NCBI GenBank assembly: GCA_016713405.1
Contig: JADJPF010000008.1
Span: 62,001 to 126,000, forward strand
Source: Blastocatellia bacterium
GTDB lineage: Bacteria > Acidobacteriota > Blastocatellia > Chloracidobacteriales > JADJPF01
DNA: 64,000 nt
Reading direction: 5' to 3'
The notes beneath the pieces are model-generated. The model was not told the DNA's origin. It saw only the letters and a program-made list of their open reading frames with translations, and did not search any database. How positions within the stretch are numbered: the stretch's first letter is position 1; each line of letters starts with the position of its first letter. Below, in pieces: positions 20,255-29,393 of the stretch. The position numbers and the translations under genes were made by a program.

Positions 20255-21385
20255 TTATCTATCAATCTCACCTAGCACAATATCTAAAGTACCAATAATA
20301 GCTACAACATCAGCATATAAATGACCTACAGCCATTTGTCTTAAAGCTTGTAAATTTATAAAAGAAGGTGGACGAATCCTTAATCTTGCTGGCTGAGTTG
20401 AGCCATCACTAACTAAATAAATTCCTAATTCGCCTTTTGGCCCTTCAACCGAATGATAATACTCTCCAATAGGTGGTTTAATTACTTTAGGCGTTTTTTC
20501 TGCCATTATTAAACCTTCAGGTAGTTTTTCTAGTGCCTGCAAAATAATTCGTCGAGATTGTCGCATCTCTTCCATTCTTACCAAATAACGATCATATGTG
20601 TCGCCATTCTCACCATAAGGGATGTCAAAATCTAGATCTGCATAGCACTCATAAGGATGTGCTTTGCGGATATCCCAATCAACACCAGAGGCACGAAGCA
20701 CCGGCCCAGTTAACCCAATGTCTATTGCTGATTCTGCCGAAATAATTCCAACTCCAACCGTCCGACTTAGCCAAATCCTATTATTACTAAGCATTGTTTC
20801 ATATTCGGCTAGCCGTTCTGGAAACGTTTTACAAAAGCTTTTTACTTGTTCAGCAAAGCCCTCATAAGCATCATAGCTCATTCCGCCAATACGAAAAGCA
20901 TGACAAGTCAAACGTGCGCCAAAAAAATTTTCAAAAATCTTTAAGACTTCTTCTCGCTCACGAAACGCCCAAAGAAAAACTGTCACTGCTCCAATATCTA
21001 AAGCATGTGTTGCAAGCCAAAGTAAATGGCTAGAAAGTCTATTAAACTCTGTCAGTATAACTCTTAGGTACTGCGCTCTTTGTGGAATTTCTAAATTTAA
21101 GGCTTTTTCTACCGTTTCAACATAACAAAGCCCATTGGATACAGCCGCAATATAATCGGTACGGTCAAAATAAGGAGCAATCATTGAGTAGTTTCGATGC
21201 TCGCAAATTTTTTCTACTCCGCGATGTAAATAACCAATATCACAATCCAGGTCTGTAACCGTCTCGCCATCTAGTTTTAAGATAATTCTTAAAACTCCAT
21301 GTGTAGCCGGATGTTGTGGCCCCATGCTTAAGACCATTTCGCTACTATCAATTTCTGGTCGTGTAATATCAGTTAGCTCATTCAT
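20255..21385 (-). CDS. nuoD: NADH-quinone oxidoreductase subunit D
   Basis: Peripheral-arm 49-kDa subunit of complex I, 376 residues, soluble, forming much of the quinone pocket. Seen: SMGPQHPATHGVLRIILKLD, DIGYLHRGVEKICEHRNY, SHLLWLATHALDIGAVTVFL and the C-terminal GTLDIVLGEIDR, so it is full length. It follows nuoC by 11 bp and precedes nuoH by 5 bp. Confidence 0.97.
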   Translation of the reverse strand: MNELTDITRPEIDSSEMVLSMGPQHPATHGVLRIILKLDGETVTDLDCDIGYLHRGVEKICEHRNYSMIAPYFDRTDYIAAVSNGLCYVETVEKALNLEIPQRAQYLRVILTEFNRLSSHLLWLATHALDIGAVTVFLWAFREREEVLKIFENFFGARLTCHAFRIGGMSYDAYEGFAEQVKSFCKTFPERLAEYETMLSNNRIWLSRTVGVGIISAESAIDIGLTGPVLRASGVDWDIRKAHPYECYADLDFDIPYGENGDTYDRYLVRMEEMRQSRRIILQALEKLPEGLIMAEKTPKVIKPPIGEYYHSVEGPKGELGIYLVSDGSTQPARLRIRPPSFINLQALRQMAVGHLYADVVAIIGTLDIVLGEIDR

Positions 21386-21396
21386 AAGTTAACAAT

Positions 21397-22044
21397 TTAT
21401 TCAAATTTACCAGTAAAGTCGCCTTCTGTTGGAATATCTCTAATTTGTAAGTTGTCTGCTATCCATTCATTATCTCTATATTCTAATGGATATTCTTTTC
21501 TTAGCGGATGCCCTACCCAACCATTAGGCAGTAAAATCCTTCTTAAATCTGGATGCTCATCAAATCTAATACCAAATAAATCATAAACTTCCCGTTCTAG
21601 CCAATTAGCCGTCCCCCAAATATTACTTACTGTTTGAAGGGTTTCTTCATCTTTTAAGTCAACTTTAACACGCAATCGACGTTTTGCAGCAATTGAATAA
21701 AGCTGATAGACAATTTCAAAGGGATATTCTTCTCTATCTGTAAAATGAACTGCTGTAAGGTCAGTTAGCATATTAAAAGCTACTGTCTCATTATCACGTA
21801 AGTAAAATAGGATTTCTATTAATTTTGATTTTTCTACTTTTAAGACCTGTTGACTATTTATTTCATTTGCTGAGAGTAAAGCCTTGCCAAATTTCTTTTT
21901 TAATAAATCTATTAAATTATCATTGGTTATTTCTGTTACAGGCATTGCACTAGCGGCACGTCTAGGAAGTTTCTTAACAGATATTTCGCTAGGATGTTTA
22001 TCTACTCCAACTTGGTCACTAGGTTTATTATTTTCTGTAGTCAT
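21397..22044 (-). CDS. nuoC: NADH-quinone oxidoreductase subunit C
   Basis: Peripheral-arm 30-kDa subunit of complex I, 215 residues. Conserved signature: WLEREVYDLFGIRFDEHPDL followed by RRILLPNGWVGHPLRKEYPL. About 30 polar N-terminal residues precede the conserved core. It is the first nuo gene here. The divergently oriented restriction locus starts 232 bp away, where nuoB and nuoA would normally be. Confidence 0.96.
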   Translation of the reverse strand: MTTENNKPSDQVGVDKHPSEISVKKLPRRAASAMPVTEITNDNLIDLLKKKFGKALLSANEINSQQVLKVEKSKLIEILFYLRDNETVAFNMLTDLTAVHFTDREEYPFEIVYQLYSIAAKRRLRVKVDLKDEETLQTVSNIWGTANWLEREVYDLFGIRFDEHPDLRRILLPNGWVGHPLRKEYPLEYRDNEWIADNLQIRDIPTEGDFTGKFE

Positions 22045-22198
22045 GGATCAATCAATTAATAAAATATGTTTGAAAAATATATTGATTTTGATTAGTAAAA
22101 TATTAAAGGTGATAAGTAAAATAACCGGCTAACATTATCATATTTATAGATCTATTTTCTATATGTTGCAGTAGGCTTAAACAACCAACACAATAAAA

Positions 22199-22227
22199 TT
22201 GATCTTGCTGACCAACTCGTTTAATAT
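22199..22227 (+). promoter_or_regulatory. Putative promoter of the hsd locus
   Basis: TTGATC (22199-22204) and TAATAT (22222-22227) are 17 bp apart, 50 bp before the hsdM start. This is a consensus match only. The rest of the 22045-22276 gap is AT-rich and shows no other structure. Confidence 0.4.
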
Positions 22228-22276
22228 TGCGCCTACTTCTAAAAAAACCAATAAAAACTAGGCAAAAAACTTAACT

Positions 22277-23757
22277 ATGATAACTGGAGAAATAAAATCA
22301 CAAGTTGACCGTCTTTGGGATGCTTTTTGGTCTGGAGGTATTTCTAACCCGCTAGAAGTAATTGAACAAATCACTTATTTATTGTTTATAAAGCGTTTAG
22401 ACGACTTACACACTACAGAAGAAAAAAAGCTAATAGGTTAAAAATCCCTATTGAAAAGGCTGTATTTGCTCCAAATCAAGAGCATTTACGATGGAGCAAG
22501 TTTAAAAACCTTGAAGCTAAAGAAATGTACTCTATAGTTGAAAAGCAGGTTTTTCCATTTATTAAAGAGCTAAAAAGCGACCGTGAAGACTCCACCTATG
22601 CCCATCATATGAAGGATGCTCGTTTTACCATTCCTACAGCCGGATTATTGGCTAAAGTGGTTGATATGATTGATAAATTGCCTATGGAAGACCGAGACAC
22701 CAAAGGCGATCTCTATGAGTATATGCTAGGGAAAATTGCTAGTGCTGGGCAAAATGGGCAATTTCGCACACCTCGCCATATTATCAAGATGATGGTTGAG
22801 CTAGTAGCACCACAGCCGCGCGACATTATTTGTGATCCTGCTTGTGGTACAGCAGGCTTTTTAGTAGCGGCTAGCGAGTATTTACGCACTTGTCACCCAG
22901 AAATTTTTACAACCGAAGAATTACGCCATCATTTTAACGAAAAGCTTTTTAATGGTTTTGATTTTGATAACACAATGTTAAGAATTGGTAGCATGAACAT
23001 GCTGCTACACGGTGTAGATAATCCCAATATTCGCTATAAAGATTCGCTATCTGAAGATCATGCAGGCGACGAGGAAATTTATACATTAATTTTAGCTAAT
23101 CCGCCTTTTGCAGGTTCGCTTGATTATGAAAAATGTGCTAAGGATTTATTACAAATAGTTAAGACTAAAAAGACAGAGTTGCTTTTTGTCGCATTATTTC
23201 TACGATTGTTAAAATCTGGAGGTAGGGCGGCTATAATCGTACCTGATGGGGTGTTATTTGGTTCGTCAAATGCTCATAAGGATTTAAGGCGAGCATTAGT
23301 TGAGGAGCAAAAGCTAGACGCAATTATTTCAATGCCTTCTGGAGTGTTCAAGCCTTACGCGGGAGTATCTACGGCAATAGTTATTTTTACTAAGACAAAT
23401 TCTGGTGGTACGGATAAAGTTTGGTTCTACGATATGCAGGCGGACGGGTTTTCATTGGATGACAAGCGGGTAGAGTTAGACCAAGGTAAACATGAAACCA
23501 ACAACATTCCAGATATTTTGGAGCGTTGGCGTAATTTAGAAGGTGAGCAGCAACGCCCACGCACAGCACAATCTTTTATGGTGGCAAAGTCTGACATCGC
23601 GGCTAATGGCTATGATTTAAGCGTGAATAGGTATAAGGAAACAGAACACGAAGAAGTTAGTTATGAGTCACCAGATGCAATTTTTAGAGAACTTGAAGAG
23701 TTAGAAAACCAAATCCAAACAGAATTAAAAGAATTAAAAACTATGATATTTCAATAA
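22277..23757 (+). CDS. hsdM: Type I restriction-modification methyltransferase subunit HsdM, one frameshift
   Basis: N6-adenine DNA methyltransferase subunit of a type I system. The N-terminal HsdM helical domain starts at ATG 22277 (VDRLWDAFWSGGISNPLEVI; YLLFIKRLDDLH). The frame breaks near 22429. With one G restored the sequence runs EEKKANRLKIPIEKAVFAP and joins the long second frame. The catalytic domain has the SAM-binding motif DPACGTAGFLVAASEY and the catalytic NPPF (LILANPPFAGSLDYE). The reconstructed length is about 493 residues, normal for HsdM. The break is probably a sequencing indel, so the enzyme is likely intact. Confidence 0.93.
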
Positions 23758-23778
23758 TAAAATAAAATAAGTTAATTC

Positions 23779-24927
23779 CGATTAAAATTATAGACAAATT
23801 ACCTAAATGGGAACTTCTAAATCAAGTAAAAGGAAATATTTTGGCATTGACACAAGATTCTGTAAATCAATAACCAAGATGGCAAACAGATTATTCCTAA
23901 AATTCTGGCAAAAGAGACCCCAAGCTAAACAAGTCGCCCAAAAACCAGGAGATTTTAGTTTTTACTGTCAGACCAAATGGCTGAACGCTGTTGTACAAGT
24001 TGCTAAAATCTTGATGGCGCAACAGATCAGCAGGATTTTGAATTTTACGTCCTAAAAAAGATCTTTAAGGATTACCTATATTTTATTTAATTCATAAAAC
24101 TTTGGCAAAATAGCAATAAAGCAGCAGGAGCAATTTAAAAGCAGTAACAATGGATCAAATAAAAAACTCGAAATCCCCCTGCCCCCACTCCCCGAACAAC
24201 AGCGCATCGCGGCCATTCTCGACAAAGCAGACGCGCTAAGGGAAAAGCGACGGTGGGCCATTGCCAAGCTGGACGAGTTGCAAAAGTCGGTGTTTTTGGA
24301 GATGTTTGGCGATCCGGTGAGCAATCCGAAGGGGTTTTTACAAAAATCCCTTGGAGAACTTATAAAGCTAAAAAGTGGAAGCTTTCTTCCAGAAAAAGAT
24401 TTTGGAACAGATGGAATTTATCCTGTCTATGGCGGGAATGGTATAAGTGGCTATCATGATAAATACATGTTTGAACAACCAATGATTGTAATAGGGCGCG
24501 TTGGTTTTTATTGTGGCTCCATCCACATTACTCCAAAACACTGTTGGGTTACAGATAATGCTTTGTATATATCCGAAAAAGACACAAGATTAAAGCAAAT
24601 TTACTTAGCTACTGTTTTAAAAGCAATAAAATTAAACGATTATGCAGGACGTTCTGCACAACCATTAATTTCAGCTAGTAGAATTTATCCTATCCTTATT
24701 TCTGTCCCTCCTAACGAACTACAAGAAGAATATTCAAGAAATGCACTAAAATTGAAAAAAGAAAACAACTTTTTTCAATTATCTCAAAAACAACTTGATT
24801 TTTTCTCTCCCTCCAACAACGGGCGTTTTCTGGGGAACTCTTCGCGCAACAGGCCAACGAGGAATTGGACAAGGTGGCAAATGAAGAAAAACCGGGGCAA
24901 ATGAGTTTGTTTGATTTAATGGGTTAG
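23779..24927 (+). pseudogene. hsdS: Type I specificity subunit HsdS, several frameshifts
   Basis: DNA-recognition subunit, readable only by changing frame several times. The start is probably near IDKLPKWELLNQVKG (about 23783). Fragments of the first target-recognition domain follow, such as WLNAVVQVAKIL, DGATDQQDFEFYVLKKIFKD and KAVTMDQIK. The central conserved region is clear at 24163-24340 (LEIPLPPLPEQQRIAAILDK; LDELQKSVFLEMFGDPVSNP). The second recognition domain is 24341-24800 (PVYGGNGISGYHDKYMFEQP; SAQPLISASRIYPILISVP). The C-terminal repeat is SLQQRAFSGELFAQQANEEL, reached by one extra T in the T6 run near 24803. Breaks are much denser in the first domain than elsewhere in the window, so this half may be truly decayed or misassembled. 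The conserved regions are GC-rich while the second recognition domain is AT-rich. Confidence 0.85.
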
Positions 24928-25005
24928 GTTGGCGATGGGGTGTTGGTTTGATGAGATGGTGATTGGGTGACGATGGGGTTGTGTGGTGATTGGGTGGGAC
25001 ATTAA
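24928..25005. repeat. G/T-rich, C-poor spacer with imperfect direct repeats
   Basis: The plus strand is almost without C. A 13-bp direct repeat, TGGTGATTGGGTG, occurs at 24957-24969 and 24984-24996 (27-bp period), with flanking CGATGGGG copies. It directly follows the hsdS stop and ends where the REP-like elements begin. No gene is seen. The 443-bp gap 24928-25370 is otherwise filled by the repeats listed next and by a 14-bp direct repeat (TGTTGTCATAAAAT at 25107-25120 and 25131-25144). Confidence 0.6.
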
Positions 25006-25061
25006 CCGAGGTTTCCGAGGGTTTGCACCCTCGGCTCTGTATATGTCGCCACGTCGTGGCT
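25006..25061 (-). repeat. REP-like palindromic element, inverted copy
   Basis: A 56-bp element. On the minus strand it begins AGCCACGACGTGGC (hairpin GCCAC-GAC-GTGGC) and contains CCGAGGG-TGCAAA-CCCTCGG, a second hairpin with a 7-bp stem. It matches the element at 25167-25222 in inverted orientation, with the inner 33 bases identical and only a few differences elsewhere. It is GC-rich inside AT-rich DNA. It is probably one half of an inverted pair recognised by the neighbouring transposase. Confidence 0.8.
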
Positions 25062-25166
25062 CAAGAAGGGAACGAAAAACGAACGAACAACCACCATTTA
25101 TTAAATTGTTGTCATAAAATTTAATTTAAATGTTGTCATAAAATAACAATTACGTTATATTTCCTA

Positions 25167-25332
25167 AGCCGCGTAGCGGCGGCATAAACAGAGCCGAGGG
25201 TGCAAACCCTCGGAAACCTCGGAAAACGAACCGTGATGAGGGTGCAAACCCTCGGAAACCTCGGAAAACGAACCCGTGATGAGGTGCAAACCCTCAAACC
25301 CTCGGAAAACGAACCATGATGAGGGTGCAAAA
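25167..25332 (+). repeat. REP-like palindrome followed by tandem copies
   Basis: The element at 25167-25222 starts with the perfect hairpin GCCGC-GTA-GCGGC, then GGCATA and CCGAGGG-TGCAAA-CCCTCGG. The second part is repeated in tandem (units from about 25191, 25238, 25281 and a stub at 25321), joined by GAAAACGAACC and GTGAT/ATGAT. A degenerate copy of the first hairpin (CCGTGTATCGGCGACATA) lies at 25343-25360, just before the transposase gene. There are no unique spacers, so it is not a CRISPR array. Confidence 0.85.
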
Positions 25333-25370
25333 TATTTCTAAACCGTGTATCGGCGACATAGTTTTTAATT

Positions 25371-25823
25371 ATGGGACAAACTCTAACTAACCTAACCATA
25401 CATATAGTTTTTAGCACAAAAAAACGCATCCCAATGATTAAACCTGAAATAAAAAACGATTTGATGGCTTATCTAGGCGGAGTGGTACAAGAGTATAAAG
25501 CTACACCTATAATAATTAATGGCATGTCCGACCATGTTCATATGTTAGTAGAAATCCCTGCTAATATCTCAGTTTCCGAACTTATGCGGTTTGTAAAATC
25601 TAATTCATCTCGTTGGTTAAATAAAACTTATGCTCCTACAGCAAAGTTTATTTGGCAAGATGGCTTTGGAGCTTTTAGCGTTAGTAAATCAGCTATAGAA
25701 ACTGTTATTAATTACATCAAAAACCAAGAAATACACCACCAGAAAAAATCTTTTCAAGATGAATTTATTGCTTTTTTAGAAAAATACCAGATTGATTATG
25801 ACTCTCGTTATATTTGGGATTAA
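25371..25823 (+). mobile_element. IS200-like / REP-associated tyrosine transposase (RAYT, Y1 family)
   Basis: Single-strand DNA transposase of the HUH/Y1 family, 150 residues. The HUH motif is in GMSDHVHMLVEIPANISVSE. The likely nucleophile tyrosine is in VINYIKNQEIHHQKK, a stretch typical of this family. The N-terminus LTNLTIHIVFSTKKR is the usual first strand. It lies directly after palindromic REP-like repeats, the normal arrangement for RAYTs, which act on such repeats. Its stop is 8 bp before the hsdR start, so it sits inside the hsd operon without obviously disrupting hsdR. Confidence 0.92.
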
Positions 25824-25831
25824 TAAATTCT

Positions 25832-28800
25832 ATGTCTAACTTTCAATTTTTGCTTGGTGAATGGCCCGAACTACTCGAAGCAGCAAGTAAAACAGAATCA
25901 TTTGTTTACAATGATGCTCGTAGCACATGTTTTTATGCTCGCCGTACACTAGAACTAGCCGTTGAATGGCTCTATCAACACGATTCTGGCTTAAAACGTC
26001 CTTATGATAATAATCTTAGCGCGTTAATCTATGAACCAACCTTTAAGCAAAATTTGACTAATGACTTGTTTTTAAAGGTCAGAACCATCAAGGAAATAGG
26101 CAATATAGCCGTACATAGCAATAAACCAATATCAGAAAAAGACGCTCTACGCGCAACAAAAGAGCTTTTTCACTTTCTCTATTGGCTAGCGAGAATGTAC
26201 ACCCTTAAAGACTCTAAACACTACCAAGGCATCAACTTTGATGAGAAAAAAATCCCTCGATATCAAGCTACAACTTCAATTCAAACTACTGAGCAACTAC
26301 GCAAGTTAGAAGAACAACTTAAACAAAAAGATGAGAAATTAGCAGAGCAAAACAAGGCTATTTCTAGCACAGATGCCGAGATTACCAGGTTACGCCAAGA
26401 AATAGCAGAAGCTAAAAAACAAAATCAGCTTATCCCAGATAATTATGATTACTCAGAAGCAGAAACCCGCGATTATTTTATAGACTTGATGCTAAAAGAA
26501 GCTGGCTGGCCTTTGGACAAGCCAGAAGACCGAGAATATGAAGTTGTAGGAATGCCTAACAAATCGGGGAAAGGCTATATTGATTATGTCTTATGGGGGA
26601 ATGATGGCAAACCTTTAGCAGTTGTTGAAGTAAAAAAGACTAGAAAAGATGCCCGCATTGGTCAACAACAAGCTAAACTTTATGCTGATTGTTTAGAAAA
26701 ACAATTTAATCAACGTCCTCTGATTTTTTACACAAATGGCTATCAAACTTGGTTTTGGGACGATTTAAATTACCCACCTAGAAATATCCAAGGGTTTTAT
26801 AAAAAAGATGAGCTTGAGCTAATAATCCAGCGTCGTACTATGCGCAAAGATTTAAGTAAAGAAAAAATTGATGAAAGTATTGTAAACCGTTGTTACCAAA
26901 AAGAAGCTATTAATAACATCACAAGTTTATTAAGTAAATCTCAGCGTAAAGCTTTGATTGTAATGGCAACTGGAGCAGGAAAAACTAGAACTGTGGTTGC
27001 TCTTTGCGAACTGCTGCAACGCTCAAATTGGGTAAAGCGAATTTTATTTTTAGCTGATCGTGTAGCACTAGTTAAACAAGCTGTTAATGCTTTTAAGAAA
27101 TACTTACCAGATTCTAACCCTGTAAATCTAGTAACAGAAAAAGACGAAGTTAACAGCCGTGTTTATGTTTCAACTTACCCAACAATGCTAAAAATGATTA
27201 GCGAAGTTGAAAACGGAACTCGAAGTTTTGGCACAGGGCATTTTGACTTAGTTATTATTGATGAAGCACATCGCTCAGTTTATCAAAAATATAAAGCGAT
27301 CTTTGAATATTTTGACAGCTTGTTGATAGGCTTAACTGCTACACCAAAAGATGAAGTTGACCGCAACACTTATTCACTTTTTGAGCTAGAAAAAGGTGTG
27401 CCAACCTATGCTTATGAGCTTGAACAAGCTGTAGCAGATGGCTTTTTAGTTCCCTCTCGACCTGTAGAAGTCCCACTTAAATTTCTACGCGAAGGAATAA
27501 AATATGATGAACTAAGCGAAGAAGAAAAAGAAGAATGGGACAACCAAGAATGGGATGAATCAGGAAATATTCCTGATAAAGTGGATGCTGTAGCCTTAAA
27601 TAACTGGCTTTTTAATATCGATACTGTAGACAAAGTGCTACAAACCTTAATGACACGAGGCCAAAAAGTTGCTGGCGGTGATACGCTAGGCAAAACTATT
27701 ATTTTTGCTAAAAGCCATCAACACGCGGTTTTTATCCAAGAACGGTTTGATAAAAACTATCCAAATTATAAAGGTCATTTTGCTAAAGTAATTGATAACT
27801 ATGAGACTTATGCAGAAAGCTTGCTAGAAGATTTTTCTATAGTTAATAAACTTCCACAAATTGCAATATCTGTAGATATGTTAGACACTGGGATTGATAT
27901 CCCTGAAGTAGTAAACCTAGTGTTTTTTAAGCTAGTCCATTCTAAAACCAAGTTTTTCCAAATGGTTGGACGCGGGACTAGGTTAAGGCCAGATCTTTTT
28001 GGCCCTGGTAAAAATAAAGAATTTTTCTATATTTTTGATTATTGCCAAAATTTAGAATATTTTAGACAAAATAGCAAAGGCACTCAAGGCAGCACTCAAG
28101 AGCCATTAAACAAAAAATTATTTAAGAAACGTTTAGAACTAGTAGAAGGTGTACGTAAGCTAGAATCTATTGATGAGCCACTGATTGAGTTAAATAATAG
28201 TTTATCTAGTAGATTACAAAAAGAAGTGGCAGCAATGAATTTAGACAATTTTATTGTCCGCCCATACCGCGAGCAGGTAGAAAAATATAAGGAAGAAAAG
28301 GCTTGGGAAAGCTTAAAAGAAGAAGATTATTCTGAAATAGCAAATATTTTGGCTGGCCTGCCCACTGAATTAGAGCCAGAAGACGAAACAGCTAAACGCT
28401 TTGATCTATTGATTTTACGAATACAACTAGCAATTTTAGAGTCAGACAAAAGTTTTGCAAATCTTTCTAAACAAGTTAAAGAAATCGCTAAACGCTTAGA
28501 AGAAAAAGCTAGCATCCCAATGGTTAAAGACCAAATAGACCTAATTAGAGATTTACAACAAGATGAATATTGGGCAGATATTACATTGCCAATGCTTGAG
28601 CAAGTACGTCAAAAAATGCGTGATTTGGTAAAATTTATAGATAAAGAACAACGCAAAATCATTTATACAGATTTTGAAGATGAAATAGGAGAAATAACAG
28701 AAAGCTCTTTAGATGGGCTAATTACAACAACTGATTTAGCTCAATATAGAAAAAAAATGATGCACTTTCTAAGAGAGCATGAAAACCATATTGCTATTAA

Positions 28801-29206
28801 CAAGCTAAAACATAATGTGCCAATTACCCCAACAGATATAAACGAACTAGAAAAAATTCTCTTTGAATCTGGTGAAATTGGCTCAAGAGAAGATTTTGAA
28901 AAAACTTATGGAAAACAAGAATCTTTAGGGCTATTTATTAGAAAATTAGTAGGTTTAGATCGAGGAGCAGCCAAGCAATGCTTTAATGAATTCTTAAATG
29001 ATAAGCTCTTTAATGCTAATCAAATTAGGTTTATTGACCATATAATTAATTATTTAACACAAAATGGGGTAATGGATGCTAAGTTACTTTATGAGCCTCC
29101 TTTTACAGATGTTAATCCTAGTGGGTTAGATGGAATATTTCAGGACAGCCAGGCAGATAAAATTGTTTTTTTGCTAGAAGAAATCCAGAAAAACGCTGCT
29201 GCATAG
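25832..29206 (+). CDS. hsdR: Type I restriction endonuclease subunit HsdR
   Basis: ATP-dependent translocase and nuclease subunit of the type I system, about 1124 residues from ATG 25832. A TTG six codons upstream is possible but overlaps the transposase stop. Order of domains: a DUF4145-like N-terminus (STCFYARRTLELAVEWLYQH); a coiled coil at about 165-205; the PD-(D/E)xK nuclease (GKGYIDYVLWGNDGKPLAVV, then EVKKT); a superfamily 2 helicase with Walker A MATGAGKTRT, the DEAH box (LVIIDEAHRS), GLTATPKDE and motif VI FFQMVGRGTRLRPDLFG; then an EcoEI-type C-terminal domain. It looks intact. Restriction would still need a working HsdS. Confidence 0.95.
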   Translation: MSNFQFLLGEWPELLEAASKTESFVYNDARSTCFYARRTLELAVEWLYQHDSGLKRPYDNNLSALIYEPTFKQNLTNDLFLKVRTIKEIGNIAVHSNKPISEKDALRATKELFHFLYWLARMYTLKDSKHYQGINFDEKKIPRYQATTSIQTTEQLRKLEEQLKQKDEKLAEQNKAISSTDAEITRLRQEIAEAKKQNQLIPDNYDYSEAETRDYFIDLMLKEAGWPLDKPEDREYEVVGMPNKSGKGYIDYVLWGNDGKPLAVVEVKKTRKDARIGQQQAKLYADCLEKQFNQRPLIFYTNGYQTWFWDDLNYPPRNIQGFYKKDELELIIQRRTMRKDLSKEKIDESIVNRCYQKEAINNITSLLSKSQRKALIVMATGAGKTRTVVALCELLQRSNWVKRILFLADRVALVKQAVNAFKKYLPDSNPVNLVTEKDEVNSRVYVSTYPTMLKMISEVENGTRSFGTGHFDLVIIDEAHRSVYQKYKAIFEYFDSLLIGLTATPKDEVDRNTYSLFELEKGVPTYAYELEQAVADGFLVPSRPVEVPLKFLREGIKYDELSEEEKEEWDNQEWDESGNIPDKVDAVALNNWLFNIDTVDKVLQTLMTRGQKVAGGDTLGKTIIFAKSHQHAVFIQERFDKNYPNYKGHFAKVIDNYETYAESLLEDFSIVNKLPQIAISVDMLDTGIDIPEVVNLVFFKLVHSKTKFFQMVGRGTRLRPDLFGPGKNKEFFYIFDYCQNLEYFRQNSKGTQGSTQEPLNKKLFKKRLELVEGVRKLESIDEPLIELNNSLSSRLQKEVAAMNLDNFIVRPYREQVEKYKEEKAWESLKEEDYSEIANILAGLPTELEPEDETAKRFDLLILRIQLAILESDKSFANLSKQVKEIAKRLEEKASIPMVKDQIDLIRDLQQDEYWADITLPMLEQVRQKMRDLVKFIDKEQRKIIYTDFEDEIGEITESSLDGLITTTDLAQYRKKMMHFLREHENHIAINKLKHNVPITPTDINELEKILFESGEIGSREDFEKTYGKQESLGLFIRKLVGLDRGAAKQCFNEFLNDKLFNANQIRFIDHIINYLTQNGVMDAKLLYEPPFTDVNPSGLDGIFQDSQADKIVFLLEEIQKNAAA

Positions 29207-29236
29207 AGTTATTACAGCGTAATTAGTTGAAAATAT

Positions 29237-29334
29237 TGGCGGAGATGTGTAGGAATCGAACCCACCCAGGCCAAGCATACTTGACCCACTACAGATTTGA
29301 AGTCTGCGGAAACCACCAGGCCCCATTCACCTCC
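29237..29334 (-). tRNA. selC: tRNA-Sec (anticodon TCA), 98 nt with encoded CCA
   Basis: Minus-strand sequence begins GGAGGTGAATGGGG and ends CACATCTCCGCCA. The anticodon stem-loop CAGA-CTTCAAA-TCTG carries anticodon TCA, which reads UGA. The variable arm is long and the T-loop GGTTCGATTCC is normal. The length, long acceptor/D arms and anticodon are those of selenocysteine tRNA; a UGA suppressor tRNA-Ser would be the only alternative and is unlikely. It lies downstream of the receiver-kinase gene on the same strand, convergent with hsdR. It shows that the genome decodes UGA as selenocysteine, which matters for the gene at 61742-62339. Confidence 0.95.
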
Positions 29335-29393
29335 AAACCCTTTATAAAAGCTTTTTCCTAATTTGTAAATCTATAAGTCCAAGAAATTTTTTA

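Noticed and set aside
20664..21033. Open frames on the plus strand inside nuoD, and similar antisense frames inside nuoH, mreB, hsdR and lysC
   Set aside because: They are shadows of strongly conserved genes on the other strand and resemble no known protein.
25191..25332. Possible CRISPR array
   Set aside because: The repeats are in direct tandem with only 5-bp linkers, no unique spacers and no cas genes; they match the REP/RAYT arrangement.
25814..25831. TTG start for hsdR at 25814
   Set aside because: It overlaps the transposase stop; ATG at 25832 gives a normal HsdR start.
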